Positions 23,948 to 32,636 of a stretch of DNA of 43,693 nt are shown here, in pieces (the first letter of the stretch is position 1; each line of letters opens with the position of its first letter). The translations under genes were made by a program, and so were the position numbers. The DNA lies in assembly GCA_013822345.1 (NCBI GenBank), contig PNKH01000069.1, positions 1 to 43,693 of the forward strand, read 5' to 3'. Origin of the DNA: Isosphaera sp. Lineage in GTDB: Bacteria; Planctomycetota; Planctomycetia; Gemmatales; Gemmataceae. The notes beneath the pieces are model-generated. The model was given only the letters and a program-made list of their open reading frames with translations. It was not told the origin of the DNA and did not search any database.

Positions 23948-25900
23948 TCATCCCCCGACCCGCCCGCAGTACGGCGCCTCGGGCCGCGGCCGGCAGCACA
24001 GGCACGGCCCGCCCGGCGGCACGAACTCGTCCCACTCCGCCTCCGCCCCGGCCGCCACCGGCCGGCCGCCGCGCGGGAAGACCGGCGGGAGCGGGGTCAC
24101 CGCGTTCGGGCTGACCTCCAGCACCCGCACCCACCCGGCCGGGGCGGCGGACGCGGTCACCAGCTCGGCCCGGCCGTCACCGTCGAGGTCCCGGGCGACC
24201 GCGTCGATCCCGCCCCGGTCGTCCGCCCCGTTCGCGAAGAACTGGGCGTACACGGTGAGCGCCGAGGCCGGCGTCCGCGGGTTGGCCGCGAGCACCGCCC
24301 CGGACCACACCTTCACCAGCGACGTGCCGCCAGTCCCCTGCGACGCGACCACCTCGGCGCGCCCGTCCCCGTCCACGTCCCCGGCGGTCACGTTCACCCC
24401 GGCCCGGGCGTCCGGCCCGAACGGCAGGAACGACGGGACCAGGTGGGTGGCCCGGCCGGCCGCCAGCGCCGACCCGCCGTAGACCGTCACCCGCGGCAGC
24501 ACCCCCGCCGCCGAGCCGACGACCAGGTCGGCCGCCCCGTCCCCGTTCACGTCGCCCATCGCCACGTCGGCCGCGGACGGCGGGGCGAACCGCGCGAGCC
24601 GGGTCAGCCGCCCGCCGGCGACGCGGTAGGCCTCGACCAGCGGCCGCCCGCCGGCGGACACCACCAACTCCGCCCGCCCGTCCCGGGTCACGTCCCCGGC
24701 GGCGACGAACACCCCGCCGGCGTCCCCGCCGAGTACCTCGGTCGGCGGCAGGACGGTGGCCCCGGTCGCCCCGTCGACGATGCTGACCCGGGCGGCGGTT
24801 CCGGGCCCGGTGGCGAAGGCGAAGTCCGCGACCCGGTCCCCGGTGAAGTCGGCGACGGCGGTCCGGACGGTGCCGGCCGGCCCGAACGGGGTGAACGACC
24901 GGCCGGTGGGGGCGAGGTTCTCGTCCGCCGCGGGGGCGAACTCGTCGACCCGGCCGTCCGGCCCGGAGATGAGGACCGGCGGGCCGCCCGGGTCGGCGGC
25001 CGGCGGGGCGGCCGGCGGCGGGGGTGGCATCGGCGCGGGCGGCGGAGGCGGGGGCAACGGTGGAGGCGGCGGGGGCGCGGGCGGCGGCGCGGGCGGCGGG
25101 CTGACGACTTCGCCGGGCCCCCACCCGACGTCCTGGAGGCCGGCCTGGTCGAGGCTCGACCACGCCACCCGCCGGCCGAACGTGATCGACGGGTCGAGCG
25201 CGACCTCCTGCCCGCCGACCCGCACCCCGTCGGCCCAGTGCGCCCCGCCGGGCTGGAGCGGGACCGGGCCGCCGTACACGGACGTGGCGTTCGGCCCGAC
25301 GAAGTTGGCGCCCCGGACGTTCGCGAACCACTGGGCCGAGGTGCCGAGCCCGAGGACGTGGCCGAGCTCGTGCGTCGCGATGGAGTAGAAGTCGATCTCG
25401 TTCGGGTCGAGCCCGGCGGTGGTCAGCCCGAAGTGCCAGTTCTCGGTGGCGTCGAAGCTGATGCTCCCGCCCCAGGTGGAGAACCCGCCCCACCCGCGGG
25501 TCTGCACCGTCTGGTTCCACGCCGGGGTGCCGGACGACCCGTACCCGCCGAACCCGCCGACGGCGGCCTCCGGCCCCGGCATCGCCCGCCCGCCGACGTA
25601 CAGGATGATGCTGTTCGCCGGGACGACGAGATTCGGGATGTTGAGCTGTCCGCCGGTCCGCGGGTCGAAGAACGCGGCCGTCCAGGCGTTGCCGCCGCCC
25701 GGGGCGATCGCCGCCAGGTTCGCGGAGACCCGCAGCCCGGCCTCCTCGGCGACCCGGTCCATGGCCGCCCGGGCGGCGGGGTTGTCGGTGAAGAACCCGG
25801 ACCCGCCGTTGGCCCGCAGGTCGAGGGTGTAGTCGACCAGGACGGTGACGGCCGGCACGTCGCGGCCTTCGAGGAGTTCGACGCGCAGCCGGGTCCGCAT
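23948..25900 (-). CDS. Exported matrixin-like metalloprotease with FG-GAP repeats
   Basis: A 650-residue protein. The N terminus [17 protein letters not shown] is the planctomycete motif on many cell-surface proteins. Residues about 15-270 form a matrixin-like catalytic domain with H177-E178-L-G-H181; the usual third His in HELGHxLGLGH is Thr (T187), and H221 in GGAHW may replace it. A Pro-rich linker (about 270-320) leads to five or more FG-GAP-type repeats ([69 protein letters not shown]), a Ca-binding propeller. The end is Cys-rich (CLCCRP). The start ATG at 25900 is clear. Function: a secreted or surface protease. Confidence 0.82.
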   Translation of the reverse strand: MRTRLRVELLEGRDVPAVTVLVDYTLDLRANGGSGFFTDNPAARAAMDRVAEEAGLRVSANLAAIAPGGGNAWTAAFFDPRTGGQLNIPNLVVPANSIILYVGGRAMPGPEAAVGGFGGYGSSGTPAWNQTVQTRGWGGFSTWGGSISFDATENWHFGLTTAGLDPNEIDFYSIATHELGHVLGLGTSAQWFANVRGANFVGPNATSVYGGPVPLQPGGAHWADGVRVGGQEVALDPSITFGRRVAWSSLDQAGLQDVGWGPGEVVSPPPAPPPAPPPPPPLPPPPPPAPMPPPPPAAPPAADPGGPPVLISGPDGRVDEFAPAADENLAPTGRSFTPFGPAGTVRTAVADFTGDRVADFAFATGPGTAARVSIVDGATGATVLPPTEVLGGDAGGVFVAAGDVTRDGRAELVVSAGGRPLVEAYRVAGGRLTRLARFAPPSAADVAMGDVNGDGAADLVVGSAAGVLPRVTVYGGSALAAGRATHLVPSFLPFGPDARAGVNVTAGDVDGDGRAEVVASQGTGGTSLVKVWSGAVLAANPRTPASALTVYAQFFANGADDRGGIDAVARDLDGDGRAELVTASAAPAGWVRVLEVSPNAVTPLPPVFPRGGRPVAAGAEAEWDEFVPPGGPCLCCRPRPEAPYCGRVGG

Positions 25901-26421
25901 GGGGTGTTGATCCTGGTGGTGCGGTGGGAGCGGTCGTCCGAGTCAGACGACGCGGGAACTGTATGGCGGGCGGACCGGGGGCGCCAGCGGAAGGGGGCGG
26001 AATGGTCCTGCCGGCGGGACCGGGGGCCGGCACAACCGGTACGGTCGGCCCCGTTTCGCCCGGCCGGGGTGCGCGGCTGCGAACTTCGCGGGAGGTGGTT
26101 TCCCCTCACCCGCCCCTGGCGAAGCGCCGGGGCGACCTCTCCCCAGCGGGGAGAGGTGGGGGTGGTCCGGCCCCTCGGAACGCACCCGACCCGGGAAGCT
26201 CTGGAGGAGGCCCGAGGCCCCCACCTCTCCCCGCTGGGGAGAGGTCGCCGGCGCTTCGCCGGCGGGTGAGGGGAAACCACCTGCGGGGATCCCCCAACCG
26301 CCGCCCCCGCACCCGGCGATTCCGCCGCCCCCCTTACGCCCGCCCGGCCGGCCCGATATGCTACTATCTCGACATCAAGAGACCCCCGGCCGTCGCGGCC
26401 GGAGCCTTCCCGGTGACCGTC
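25901..26421. other. 521-bp intergenic region before ilvB: repeats only
   Basis: This gap lies between the divergent starts of the protease gene (25900) and ilvB (26422). Its centre (26093-26282) holds two opposed copies of the compound hairpin family. To the right, at about 26353-26370, is an A/T-rich patch in otherwise GC-rich DNA (GATATGCTACTATCTCGAC) that could contain the -10 element for ilvB. No ORF with convincing codon use is seen. Confidence 0.6.
26093..26282. repeat. Two opposed copies of the compound hairpin family (long inverted repeat)
   Basis: The left half (26093-26162) and the right half (26217-26282) are near-perfect reverse complements, differing mainly by a few extra bases in the GCCGGCG core. 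Each half itself holds two small palindromes. The spacer is about 54 nt. Confidence 0.88.
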
Positions 26422-28185
26422 ATGGCCGAACACACCCCGACCGCCGCCGCCGCCCCGATGAGCGGGGCCGACATCCTCGTCGAGGCCCTGATCCGGCACG
26501 GGGTCGACACCGTCTTCGCCTACCCGGGCGGGGCGAGCATGCCGATCCACCAGTCGCTGACCAAGGTCGCCGGCCGGCTCCGCACCATCCTCCCGCGGCA
26601 CGAGCAGGGCGGGGGGTTCATGGCCCACGGGTACGCCCGGGCCACCGGCCGGGCGTCCGTCTGCATGTCCACCAGCGGGCCGGGGGCGACCAACTTCGTC
26701 ACCTGCCTGGCCGACGCCAAGATGGACTCGATCCCGATGATCGCCATCACCGGGCAGGTGTCCACCACCGTCCTCGGGAACGACGCCTTCCAGGAAACCC
26801 CGATGGTCGAGATCTGCCGGGGGATCACCAAGCACCACTACCTGGTCACCCGGACCGAGGACCTGACCCGGATCGTGAAGGAGGCGTTCCACGTCGCCAC
26901 CACCGGCCGGCCCGGGCCGATCATCATCGACGTCTGCAAGGACGTGCAGATCAGGAAGGTGGTGCCGGACTGGGACGCCCCGATGGACCTCCCCGGCTAC
27001 CGGCCGATGCGGAAGGCCCGGCGGGCGGAGCTGGAGCAGGTGGTCGCCGCGATCCGGGCGAGCAAGAAGCCGTTCATCTACGCCGGCGGCGGGGTCACCC
27101 ACTCCGGGGCCGCGGCCGAGCTGAAGGAGTTCGCCGAACTGACCGGGATCCCGGTCGGGCTGACCGTCCACGGCCTCGGGAACTTCCCGGCGGACCACTA
27201 CCTGTGCCTGCAGATGCTGGGCATGCACGGGACCGTGTACTCGAACTACGCGATCAACGACGCCGACCTGCTGCTGGCCCTCGGGGTGCGGTTCGACGAC
27301 CGGGTGACCGGGAAGCTGAGCGAGTTCGCGAAGCACGGGAAGATCGTGCACGTCGACATCGACCAGAGCGAGATCCACAAGAACAAGTTCGCCCACGTCC
27401 CGGTGCACGGCGACCTGAGGGCCGCCCTCGCCGACCTGAACGCGCTCCTGCGGGAGGACGCGAACGCCGACCTGACCGGCGGCGGGCGGTACACCGACTG
27501 GTGGCGGCAGATCGACGAGTGGCGGGCCGGCGAGCCGCTCCGGTTCCAGGAGACGGACCGGGCGATCATCCCGCAGTACGCGATCAAGCGGCTGTGGGAG
27601 ATCCTCCGCGACCGCGGCCAGCTCGACGACACGATCATCACGACCGGGGTCGGCCAGCACCAGATGTGGGCGGCGCAGTTCTTCCACTTCAACCGGCCGC
27701 GGAAGTGGATCACCAGCGGCGGGCTCGGGACGATGGGGTTCGGGCTGCCGTCGGCGCTGGGGGCGAAGGTGGCGTTCCCGGACAACCTGGTGATCGACAT
27801 CGACGGGGACGGCAGCTTCCTGATGAACGTGCAGGAGCTGGCGACGGCGTACGCGGAGAAGATCCCGGCGAAGGTGCTGCTGCTGAACAACCAGCACCTG
27901 GGGATGGTGATGCAGTGGGAGGACCGGTTCTTCGGGTCGAACCGGGCGCACACCTACCTGGGGGCGGGCGAGGACCACGACCCGTACCCGGACTTCGTGA
28001 AGATCGCGGAGGGGTTCGGGGTGCCGGCCCGGGAGGTGTCGGACAAGGGCGACCTGGACGCGGCGCTGGTCGAGATGATCGAGAGCCCGGGGCCGTTCGT
28101 GCTGAACGTCCACGTCCCGCACCAGGAGCACGTGCTGCCGATGATCCCGAGCGGGATGACGGTGAAGGACATCATCAAGGCGTGA
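26422..28185 (+). CDS. ilvB: Acetolactate synthase large subunit
   Basis: A 587-residue thiamine-diphosphate enzyme that joins two pyruvates (or pyruvate and 2-oxobutyrate) in valine/leucine/isoleucine synthesis. Seen: [15 protein letters not shown] and the catalytic E61 in [35 protein letters not shown]; the FAD-domain stretch [24 protein letters not shown]; and the ThDP/Mg motif GDGSF (462-466) followed by [15 protein letters not shown]. The N terminus has a 12-residue Ala/Thr-rich lead before [11 protein letters not shown]. The ATG at 26422 was preferred; a GTG at 26413 is possible. A separate regulatory subunit gene (ilvN), usually next door, is absent; the next gene is a toxin-antitoxin module. 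Confidence 0.95.
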   Translation: MAEHTPTAAAAPMSGADILVEALIRHGVDTVFAYPGGASMPIHQSLTKVAGRLRTILPRHEQGGGFMAHGYARATGRASVCMSTSGPGATNFVTCLADAKMDSIPMIAITGQVSTTVLGNDAFQETPMVEICRGITKHHYLVTRTEDLTRIVKEAFHVATTGRPGPIIIDVCKDVQIRKVVPDWDAPMDLPGYRPMRKARRAELEQVVAAIRASKKPFIYAGGGVTHSGAAAELKEFAELTGIPVGLTVHGLGNFPADHYLCLQMLGMHGTVYSNYAINDADLLLALGVRFDDRVTGKLSEFAKHGKIVHVDIDQSEIHKNKFAHVPVHGDLRAALADLNALLREDANADLTGGGRYTDWWRQIDEWRAGEPLRFQETDRAIIPQYAIKRLWEILRDRGQLDDTIITTGVGQHQMWAAQFFHFNRPRKWITSGGLGTMGFGLPSALGAKVAFPDNLVIDIDGDGSFLMNVQELATAYAEKIPAKVLLLNNQHLGMVMQWEDRFFGSNRAHTYLGAGEDHDPYPDFVKIAEGFGVPAREVSDKGDLDAALVEMIESPGPFVLNVHVPHQEHVLPMIPSGMTVKDIIKA

Positions 28186-28254
28186 CCCGGGGTGTGCTTC
28201 CGCCCCGCGGCGGTTCCGGGTAACGTGAAGGCGTCCGAGACCCGGAGGTGCCGC

Positions 28255-28602
28255 GTGAACCACATGATTCCGGCCACCGCCGTCTACCAGGACGGCGTGT
28301 TACAGCTGCAAGACCTGCCCCTTGGGTCGCCGGACCTGGTGGACGGCGACCGGGTCGAGGTGGTCATCGTCCGCGTCGTCCCGGTCGACAAGAACCACCC
28401 GGACGAGGTCGCCCGGGAGGCCGCCGACCGGGCGCGCCGGGCGAAGGCGGCCCGGGACCTGATCGCCGCGGGAGAGGCCGCGGCCGCGGGACCCGGTGAC
28501 GAGGAGGACGATGTCGACGAACACGGTCGGCACGTCCTCGACCGGAACCGCGGGGGCGGCCGGGTGTTGTTCCCGCCGGAGATGAAGGGGATTACCTGGT
28601 GA
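28255..28602 (+). CDS. DUF104/AF2212-like antitoxin
   Basis: A 115-residue protein. The first 45 residues (MIPATAVYQDGVLQLQDL ... LVDGDRVEVVIV) match the beta-strand pattern of AF2212/DUF104 antitoxins (TAxxxDGVLxxxxPLxLxDGxxVEV). The second half is alpha-helical and charged (PDEVAREAADRARRAKAARD), and then acidic (GDEEDDVDEHG), a likely toxin-neutralising tail. The start is the GTG at 28255, 6 nt after GGAGGTG; the ATG at 28264 would be too far. The stop (TGA, 28600-28602) overlaps the PIN-domain GTG by 4 nt. The partner makes this a VapBC-type pair. Confidence 0.75.
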   Translation: MNHMIPATAVYQDGVLQLQDLPLGSPDLVDGDRVEVVIVRVVPVDKNHPDEVAREAADRARRAKAARDLIAAGEAAAAGPGDEEDDVDEHGRHVLDRNRGGGRVLFPPEMKGITW

Positions 28603-29057
28603 AGGTGGTCGTCCTCGACACCTCCCCGCTCTGGCTCCTGACCCGGTCGCCGCACGACCCGGCGGGCGCCGCCTGCCGGCGGTGGGTCAGCGACCTGCTC
28701 ACCGCCGGACACCGGGTCGTCGTCCCCGAGGTCGCCGACTACGAGGTCCTCCGCGAACTTCTCCGCCGCGGGGCGGCGACCCGAGTCACCCGGCTCGACC
28801 TCTGGACCGCCCGGCGGACCGGCCCGTGCGGGTATCTGCGGATCACGAGGTGGGTGATGAGGCGGGTCGCCGCGTTGTGGGCGCTCGCCCGGCAGACCGG
28901 CCAGCCCACGGCCGGCGACGACACGATCGACGCCGACATGATCCTGGTCGCCCAGGCCGAGTCGCTGAACCACCCGAACACGGTCATCGCCACCACCAAC
29001 GTCGGTCACCTGTCGCGGTTCTTCCCGGCCGACCTGTGGTCGAACGTCACCCCGTGA
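28599..29057 (+). CDS. PIN-domain ribonuclease toxin (VapC-like)
   Basis: A 152-residue PIN domain: D7 in VVVLDTSPLW, E44 in VVVPEVADYEV, D111 and D113 in TIDADMILVAQAE, and N134 in VIATTNVGHLSRF, the acidic Mg-binding site of these nucleases. VapC-type toxins cleave tRNA or rRNA. The GTG start overlaps the antitoxin stop by 4 nt, and its own TGA overlaps the GTG of the membrane protein by 4 nt. The active-site set looks complete, so the toxin is probably functional. Confidence 0.85.
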   Translation: MKVVVLDTSPLWLLTRSPHDPAGAACRRWVSDLLTAGHRVVVPEVADYEVLRELLRRGAATRVTRLDLWTARRTGPCGYLRITRWVMRRVAALWALARQTGQPTAGDDTIDADMILVAQAESLNHPNTVIATTNVGHLSRFFPADLWSNVTP

Positions 29058-29812
29058 CCGCCGACCGACCGACCCCGTGGTGGCTGTGGCCGAACGTCCT
29101 GGCCGCCGACGCCCCGGCCGTCGCCGTCGCCTGGCAGCGGCTCCTCGCCCACGCCTTCGCCGCCCCCATCCCGCCGGCCGCGTCCGCCGTCCTCGGCCTG
29201 GTCGTCTGGGGCGTCTACCTCGCCGACCGTCGCCTCGACGCCCGCGCCGGCCACGCCACCCAACCCCGACACCGGTTCGCGGCCGCCCACCCGGCGCTCG
29301 CCACCGCACTCGCCGCGGCGGCGCTCCTCGCGGCGGCGGCACTCGCCCTCACCCTCCCGACCCCGTACCTGGCCGCCGGCGCGGTCGTCGCCGGGTGCGT
29401 CGGCGGGTACTTCGCCCTCGTCCACGCCCTCCCGCAACCGCCCGGCGGGAAGGAACGGCTCGTCGGCCTGCTGTTCGCCGCCGGGGTCGCGGTTCCGCTC
29501 GCCGCGTCGGCCGCCGACCCCGCCGTCTGGCTCCCCGCGGCCGCCGGGTTCGCCCTGGTGTGCTGGCTGAACTGCCGGCTCATCGACCACTGGGAAGCGG
29601 ACGCGGCCGGCACCCCGCCGGCGGTCCTGCTCGCCGTCCCGGCGGTGACCTGTGCCGCGTTCGCCCCGGCGGCGGTCGGGGCCGCCCTCGCGGGGTCGGC
29701 CGGGCTGCTCCTCGTGCTCCACCGGTTCCGCCGCCGGGCCGGCCCGCGGCTCGCCCGGGTGCTCGCCGACGCCGCCCTCCTCACCCCGCTCCCCGCGTGG
29801 GGGCTGACGTGA
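29054..29812 (+). CDS. Integral membrane protein, possibly UbiA-related
   Basis: A 252-residue protein of about seven hydrophobic helices. Features: WGVYLADRRLDARAG after the second helix and CWLNCRLIDHWEADAAG after the sixth, each with an Asp-rich loop at a membrane boundary. UbiA-type prenyltransferases have two such Asp-rich loops (NDxxDxxxD and DxxxD); the first here lacks the usual Asn, so the link is weak. The GTG start at 29054 overlaps the PIN stop by 4 nt and its TGA overlaps the methyltransferase GTG by 4 nt. Role unknown; a quinone-like product with the next gene is one possibility. Confidence 0.6.
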   Translation: MTADRPTPWWLWPNVLAADAPAVAVAWQRLLAHAFAAPIPPAASAVLGLVVWGVYLADRRLDARAGHATQPRHRFAAAHPALATALAAAALLAAAALALTLPTPYLAAGAVVAGCVGGYFALVHALPQPPGGKERLVGLLFAAGVAVPLAASAADPAVWLPAAAGFALVCWLNCRLIDHWEADAAGTPPAVLLAVPAVTCAAFAPAAVGAALAGSAGLLLVLHRFRRRAGPRLARVLADAALLTPLPAWGLT

Positions 29813-30438
29813 CCCCCGACTTCGACGCCCTCGCCCCGCACTACCGGTGGCTCGAAGCCGTCACCTTCGGGCCGCTGCTGCACCGCTGCCGCACCGCCCT
29901 CCTGCCGCACCTCGCCGGGTGCCGCCGGGCGCTCGTCCTCGGCGACGGGAACGGCCGGTTCCTCGCCGACCTCCTCCGGGCGAACCCCGACCTCACCGCC
30001 GACGCCCTCGACATCAGCCCCGGGATGACCGCCCTCGCCCGCCGGCGCGTCGGGGGGACCGGCCGCGTCCGGTTCCGCGTCGCCGACGCCCGCGCCGCCG
30101 ACTTCCCCCGCCGCGGGTACGACCTGATCGCCACCAACTTCTTCCTCGACTGCTTCACCCGCCCGGAGCTGCGGCGGCTCGTGCCGCGGCTGGCGGACGC
30201 CCTCGAACCCGGCGGGCGGTGGGCGGTCGGCGACTTCCGCCTCCCGGACCGCGGGTGGCCGCGGCTCGCCGGGCGGGTCGCGCTCGCCGGGATGTACGCC
30301 TTCTTCCGCCTCGCCACCCGCCTGCCGGCCGGCCGGCTGGTCGACCCGGACCCGTTGATCCGAGCCTGCGGCCTCGCGCCGGGTCACACCGACACTTGGC
30401 TGGGCGGGTTCCTGTCCGCCCGCCTATGGGTGAAGTAG
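29809..30438 (+). CDS. Class I SAM-dependent methyltransferase
   Basis: A 209-residue protein: FDALAPHYRWLEAVTFG at the N terminus; motif I ALVLGDGNGRFLADLL (41-56), D68 in DALDISPGM that would hold the ribose of S-adenosylmethionine, motif II VRFRVADARAADFPRRGYDLIATNFFLDCF, and LVPRLADALEPGGRWAVGDF. The layout is that of small-molecule methyltransferases near the UbiE/COQ5 type. The GTG start at 29809 overlaps the preceding stop by 4 nt. The substrate is unknown; a hydrophobic ring compound would fit the membrane neighbour. Confidence 0.85.
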   Translation: MTPDFDALAPHYRWLEAVTFGPLLHRCRTALLPHLAGCRRALVLGDGNGRFLADLLRANPDLTADALDISPGMTALARRRVGGTGRVRFRVADARAADFPRRGYDLIATNFFLDCFTRPELRRLVPRLADALEPGGRWAVGDFRLPDRGWPRLAGRVALAGMYAFFRLATRLPAGRLVDPDPLIRACGLAPGHTDTWLGGFLSARLWVK

Positions 30439-30448
30439 CCGGCCAAGT

Positions 30449-30518
30449 CGCCTCCGTTCCGCCGCTTGCGGCGTTGCGCTACCCGGAGTGCAACGCCGCA
30501 AGCGGCGGAACGGAGGCG
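30449..30518. repeat. Perfect 29-bp-stem palindrome, 12-nt loop
   Basis: Arms 30449-30477 and 30490-30518 are perfect reverse complements. It begins 11 nt after the methyltransferase stop codon. Confidence 0.93.
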
Positions 30519-30631
30519 CGACTGCCGGCCGGTGTGACTTGACGTGTCCGGGTGCGGTCGTGACAATAGGGTGTTCCCGCCCCGTCCGCCATGACGGCGA
30601 TCCGACCGACAACCCCGCGAGACGCCACCCG

Positions 30632-31240
30632 ATGGCCCTCCGTCACCCCCGGTGCGCCGCCCTCGCCGCCGTCCTCGCGGCCGGGTGCGCGGCCGACGAG
30701 CCGATCCAGACGTACGACGTGCCGAAGGCGGCGAAGTACGACGGCCAGCAGCCGGCCCCGGCGGGCGACTACCGCATCCTCGGGGCCATGTTCCCGGCCA
30801 ACGACCCGACGTGGTTCTTCAAGTTTGCCGGGAAGGCCGACCAGGTGGCGAAGCACGAGGCCGACTTCGACAAGATGCTCGCCACCGTCAAGCTCACCCC
30901 GACCGGGCCGCAGTTCGACACCCCCGCCGGGTGGAAGCGACTCGGCCCCCGGGTGGTGAAGCGTGGCGGGGTCGCCCTGAGCATCTACGAGACGGTCCAG
31001 TTCGGCCCGGAGAGCGAGCCGCTGGAGGTCAGCGTCACCCGGTCCGGCGGCGGCACCCTGGAGAACGTCAGCCGGTGGTACGGCCAGGTCGGGCGGCCGG
31101 CACCGAAGCCCGACCAACTCGCCTCGGTCACCGCCCCGCTCCCGGCCGCCGACGGGCTGAAGGGGCTGCGGGTGGACGTGTCCGGGCCGAAGAACCCGGC
31201 GACCGGCGGCGGGCCTATGATGATGGGGAAGGGGCCGTGA
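30632..31240 (+). CDS. Lipoprotein upstream of cytochrome c maturation genes
   Basis: A 202-residue protein with a lipoprotein leader (lipobox LAAGC, C19). The mature part opens with ADEPIQTYDVPK, then YRILGAMFPANDPTWFFKFAGKADQV, an HEADFDKMLATVKL helix, TPAGWKRLGPR and SVTRSGGGTLENVSRWYGQVG. The blocks (FPxNDPTWFFK ... DxPAGW ...VNRWRxQxG) are widespread in planctomycete lipoproteins upstream of ResB/CcsA. Its role there is not known; a link to heme delivery is only a guess. The ATG at 30632 gives a short leader. 12 nt after the stop lies a 22-bp-stem hairpin, with ResB 118 bp after the stop. Confidence 0.75.
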   Translation: MALRHPRCAALAAVLAAGCAADEPIQTYDVPKAAKYDGQQPAPAGDYRILGAMFPANDPTWFFKFAGKADQVAKHEADFDKMLATVKLTPTGPQFDTPAGWKRLGPRVVKRGGVALSIYETVQFGPESEPLEVSVTRSGGGTLENVSRWYGQVGRPAPKPDQLASVTAPLPAADGLKGLRVDVSGPKNPATGGGPMMMGKGP

Positions 31241-31251
31241 CCGCAAACCTG

Positions 31252-31307
31252 GTGGGGCAGGCATTCCTGCCTGTCTCGCCGCCGGCAGGCAGGAATGCCT
31301 GCCCCAC
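31252..31307. repeat. Perfect 22-bp-stem palindrome, 12-nt loop
   Basis: Arms 31252-31273 and 31286-31307 are perfect reverse complements. It begins 12 nt after the lipoprotein stop. Its AT content is higher than in the other palindromes. Confidence 0.92.
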
Positions 31308-31358
31308 TGAGTAACAACCCCCGCTTCCGATCCGACGGCACCCCCCGAGGACCCGGCG

Positions 31359-32636
31359 ATGAGCACCCCCGCGGCCGACCCGGTCGCCCCGCCCGGCGGC
31401 CCCCGCCAACGGCCCCCGCTCGGCCCGCTCGGCTACGCCCTCAAAGGGCTGAGGGCCCTCGCCTCGCTCCAGCTCACCGTCGTCCTGTTCGCCCTGTCGA
31501 TCGGGCTGGTGTTCTTCGGCACCGTGGCCCAGGTCGATTACGGCATCTGGACGGTCGTGGACGAGTACTTCTGGTCGTGGGTCGTGTGGGTCCCGTTCGA
31601 CGTGCTGCTCAAGTTCGGGCAGGTGTTCTTTGACCTGCCGCCGGACGCCACCTGGGGCGGGGCGTTTCCGTTCCCGGGCGGGAAACTGCTCGGCGGGCTG
31701 ATGCTCCTGAACCTCGTCGCCGCCCACCTGGTCCGGTTCCGCCTGACCTGGAAGCGGTCCGGGGTCCTGATCCTGCACTCCGGGGTGATCCTCCTGTTCG
31801 TCGGGGAGTTCGTCACCCGGGAGTTCGCGGTCGAGCAGCGGATGACCATCGACCAGGGCGAGTCGGTGAACTACGCCGAGGACGCCCGGCTCTGCGAGCT
31901 GGCGTTCGTCACCCCGGCGGGCCCCGGCCGGCCGGAGCGGGTGACCGCCGTCCCCGAGTCCCGGCTCCGGAAGGGGAACGGCCGGGTCACCCACCCGGAC
32001 CTGCCGGTGGACGTCGAGGTGGTCGAGTTCATGCCGAACTCGGCCCTGGAGAAGGCGGGCGGGCGAGACAACCCGGCGACCGCCGGGGCCGGGCTGACGA
32101 CCCTGCTCGGCCGCCGGCGGGAGGTCGCCGGGGCGGACACCGACCAGAAGGTGGACATGCGGTCGGCCTACGTCACCCTGTACCGGAAGGGGACGGACGA
32201 GCCCGTCGGGACCTACGCCACGTCGGTGATGCTGTCCGAGCAGCGGGTGGCGGTCGACGGGCAGGCGTTCGACCTGGCCCTGCGGTTCCGGCGGTACCCG
32301 AAGCCGTACACGATCCACCTCGTCGAGTTCCGGCACGACAAGTACCTGGGGACGGAGAAGGCGAAGAACTTCTCCAGCAAGGTGGTCGTGCTCGACCCCG
32401 AGAACGGGGTGGAGCGGGAGGTGGTGATCTCGATGAACGACCCGCTCCGGTACCGGGGGGAGACGTTCTACCAGGGCGGGTTCGACCCGCGGACGGGGAC
32501 GACGACCATCCTCCAGGTGGTCCGGAACCCCGGGTGGGTGCTCCCGTACGTGTCGTGCGTCGTCGTCACCCTCGGGATGCTGGTCCACTTCGGCATCCAC
32601 CTGACCCAGTTCCTCCGCCGGAGGGCCGCGGCATGA
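31359..32636 (+). CDS. resB: ResB-like cytochrome c biogenesis protein
   Basis: A 425-residue protein of system II cytochrome c maturation. Helices: LQLTVVLFALSIGLVFFGTVAQ (about 38-58), a second near LLGGLMLLNLVAAHLVRF (107-124), a third at VLILHSGVILLFVGEF (132-148), then a long periplasmic domain (150-400) and a fourth helix (YVSCVVVTLGMLVHFGIHL). The periplasmic part ends with DPLRYRGETFYQGGFDP, a ResB hallmark. ResB with CcsA exports heme and holds apocytochrome. The ATG at 31359 was chosen; its stop overlaps the CcsA ATG (32633) as ATGA. The lipoprotein upstream is probably in the same operon. Confidence 0.88.
   Translation: MSTPAADPVAPPGGPRQRPPLGPLGYALKGLRALASLQLTVVLFALSIGLVFFGTVAQVDYGIWTVVDEYFWSWVVWVPFDVLLKFGQVFFDLPPDATWGGAFPFPGGKLLGGLMLLNLVAAHLVRFRLTWKRSGVLILHSGVILLFVGEFVTREFAVEQRMTIDQGESVNYAEDARLCELAFVTPAGPGRPERVTAVPESRLRKGNGRVTHPDLPVDVEVVEFMPNSALEKAGGRDNPATAGAGLTTLLGRRREVAGADTDQKVDMRSAYVTLYRKGTDEPVGTYATSVMLSEQRVAVDGQAFDLALRFRRYPKPYTIHLVEFRHDKYLGTEKAKNFSSKVVVLDPENGVEREVVISMNDPLRYRGETFYQGGFDPRTGTTTILQVVRNPGWVLPYVSCVVVTLGMLVHFGIHLTQFLRRRAAA

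Noticed and set aside
29054-30438. A menaquinone or ubiquinone synthesis pair (UbiA plus UbiE)
   Set aside because: The membrane protein lacks the full NDxxDxxxD motif, and the methyltransferase has only general class I features. The idea is kept only as a possibility.
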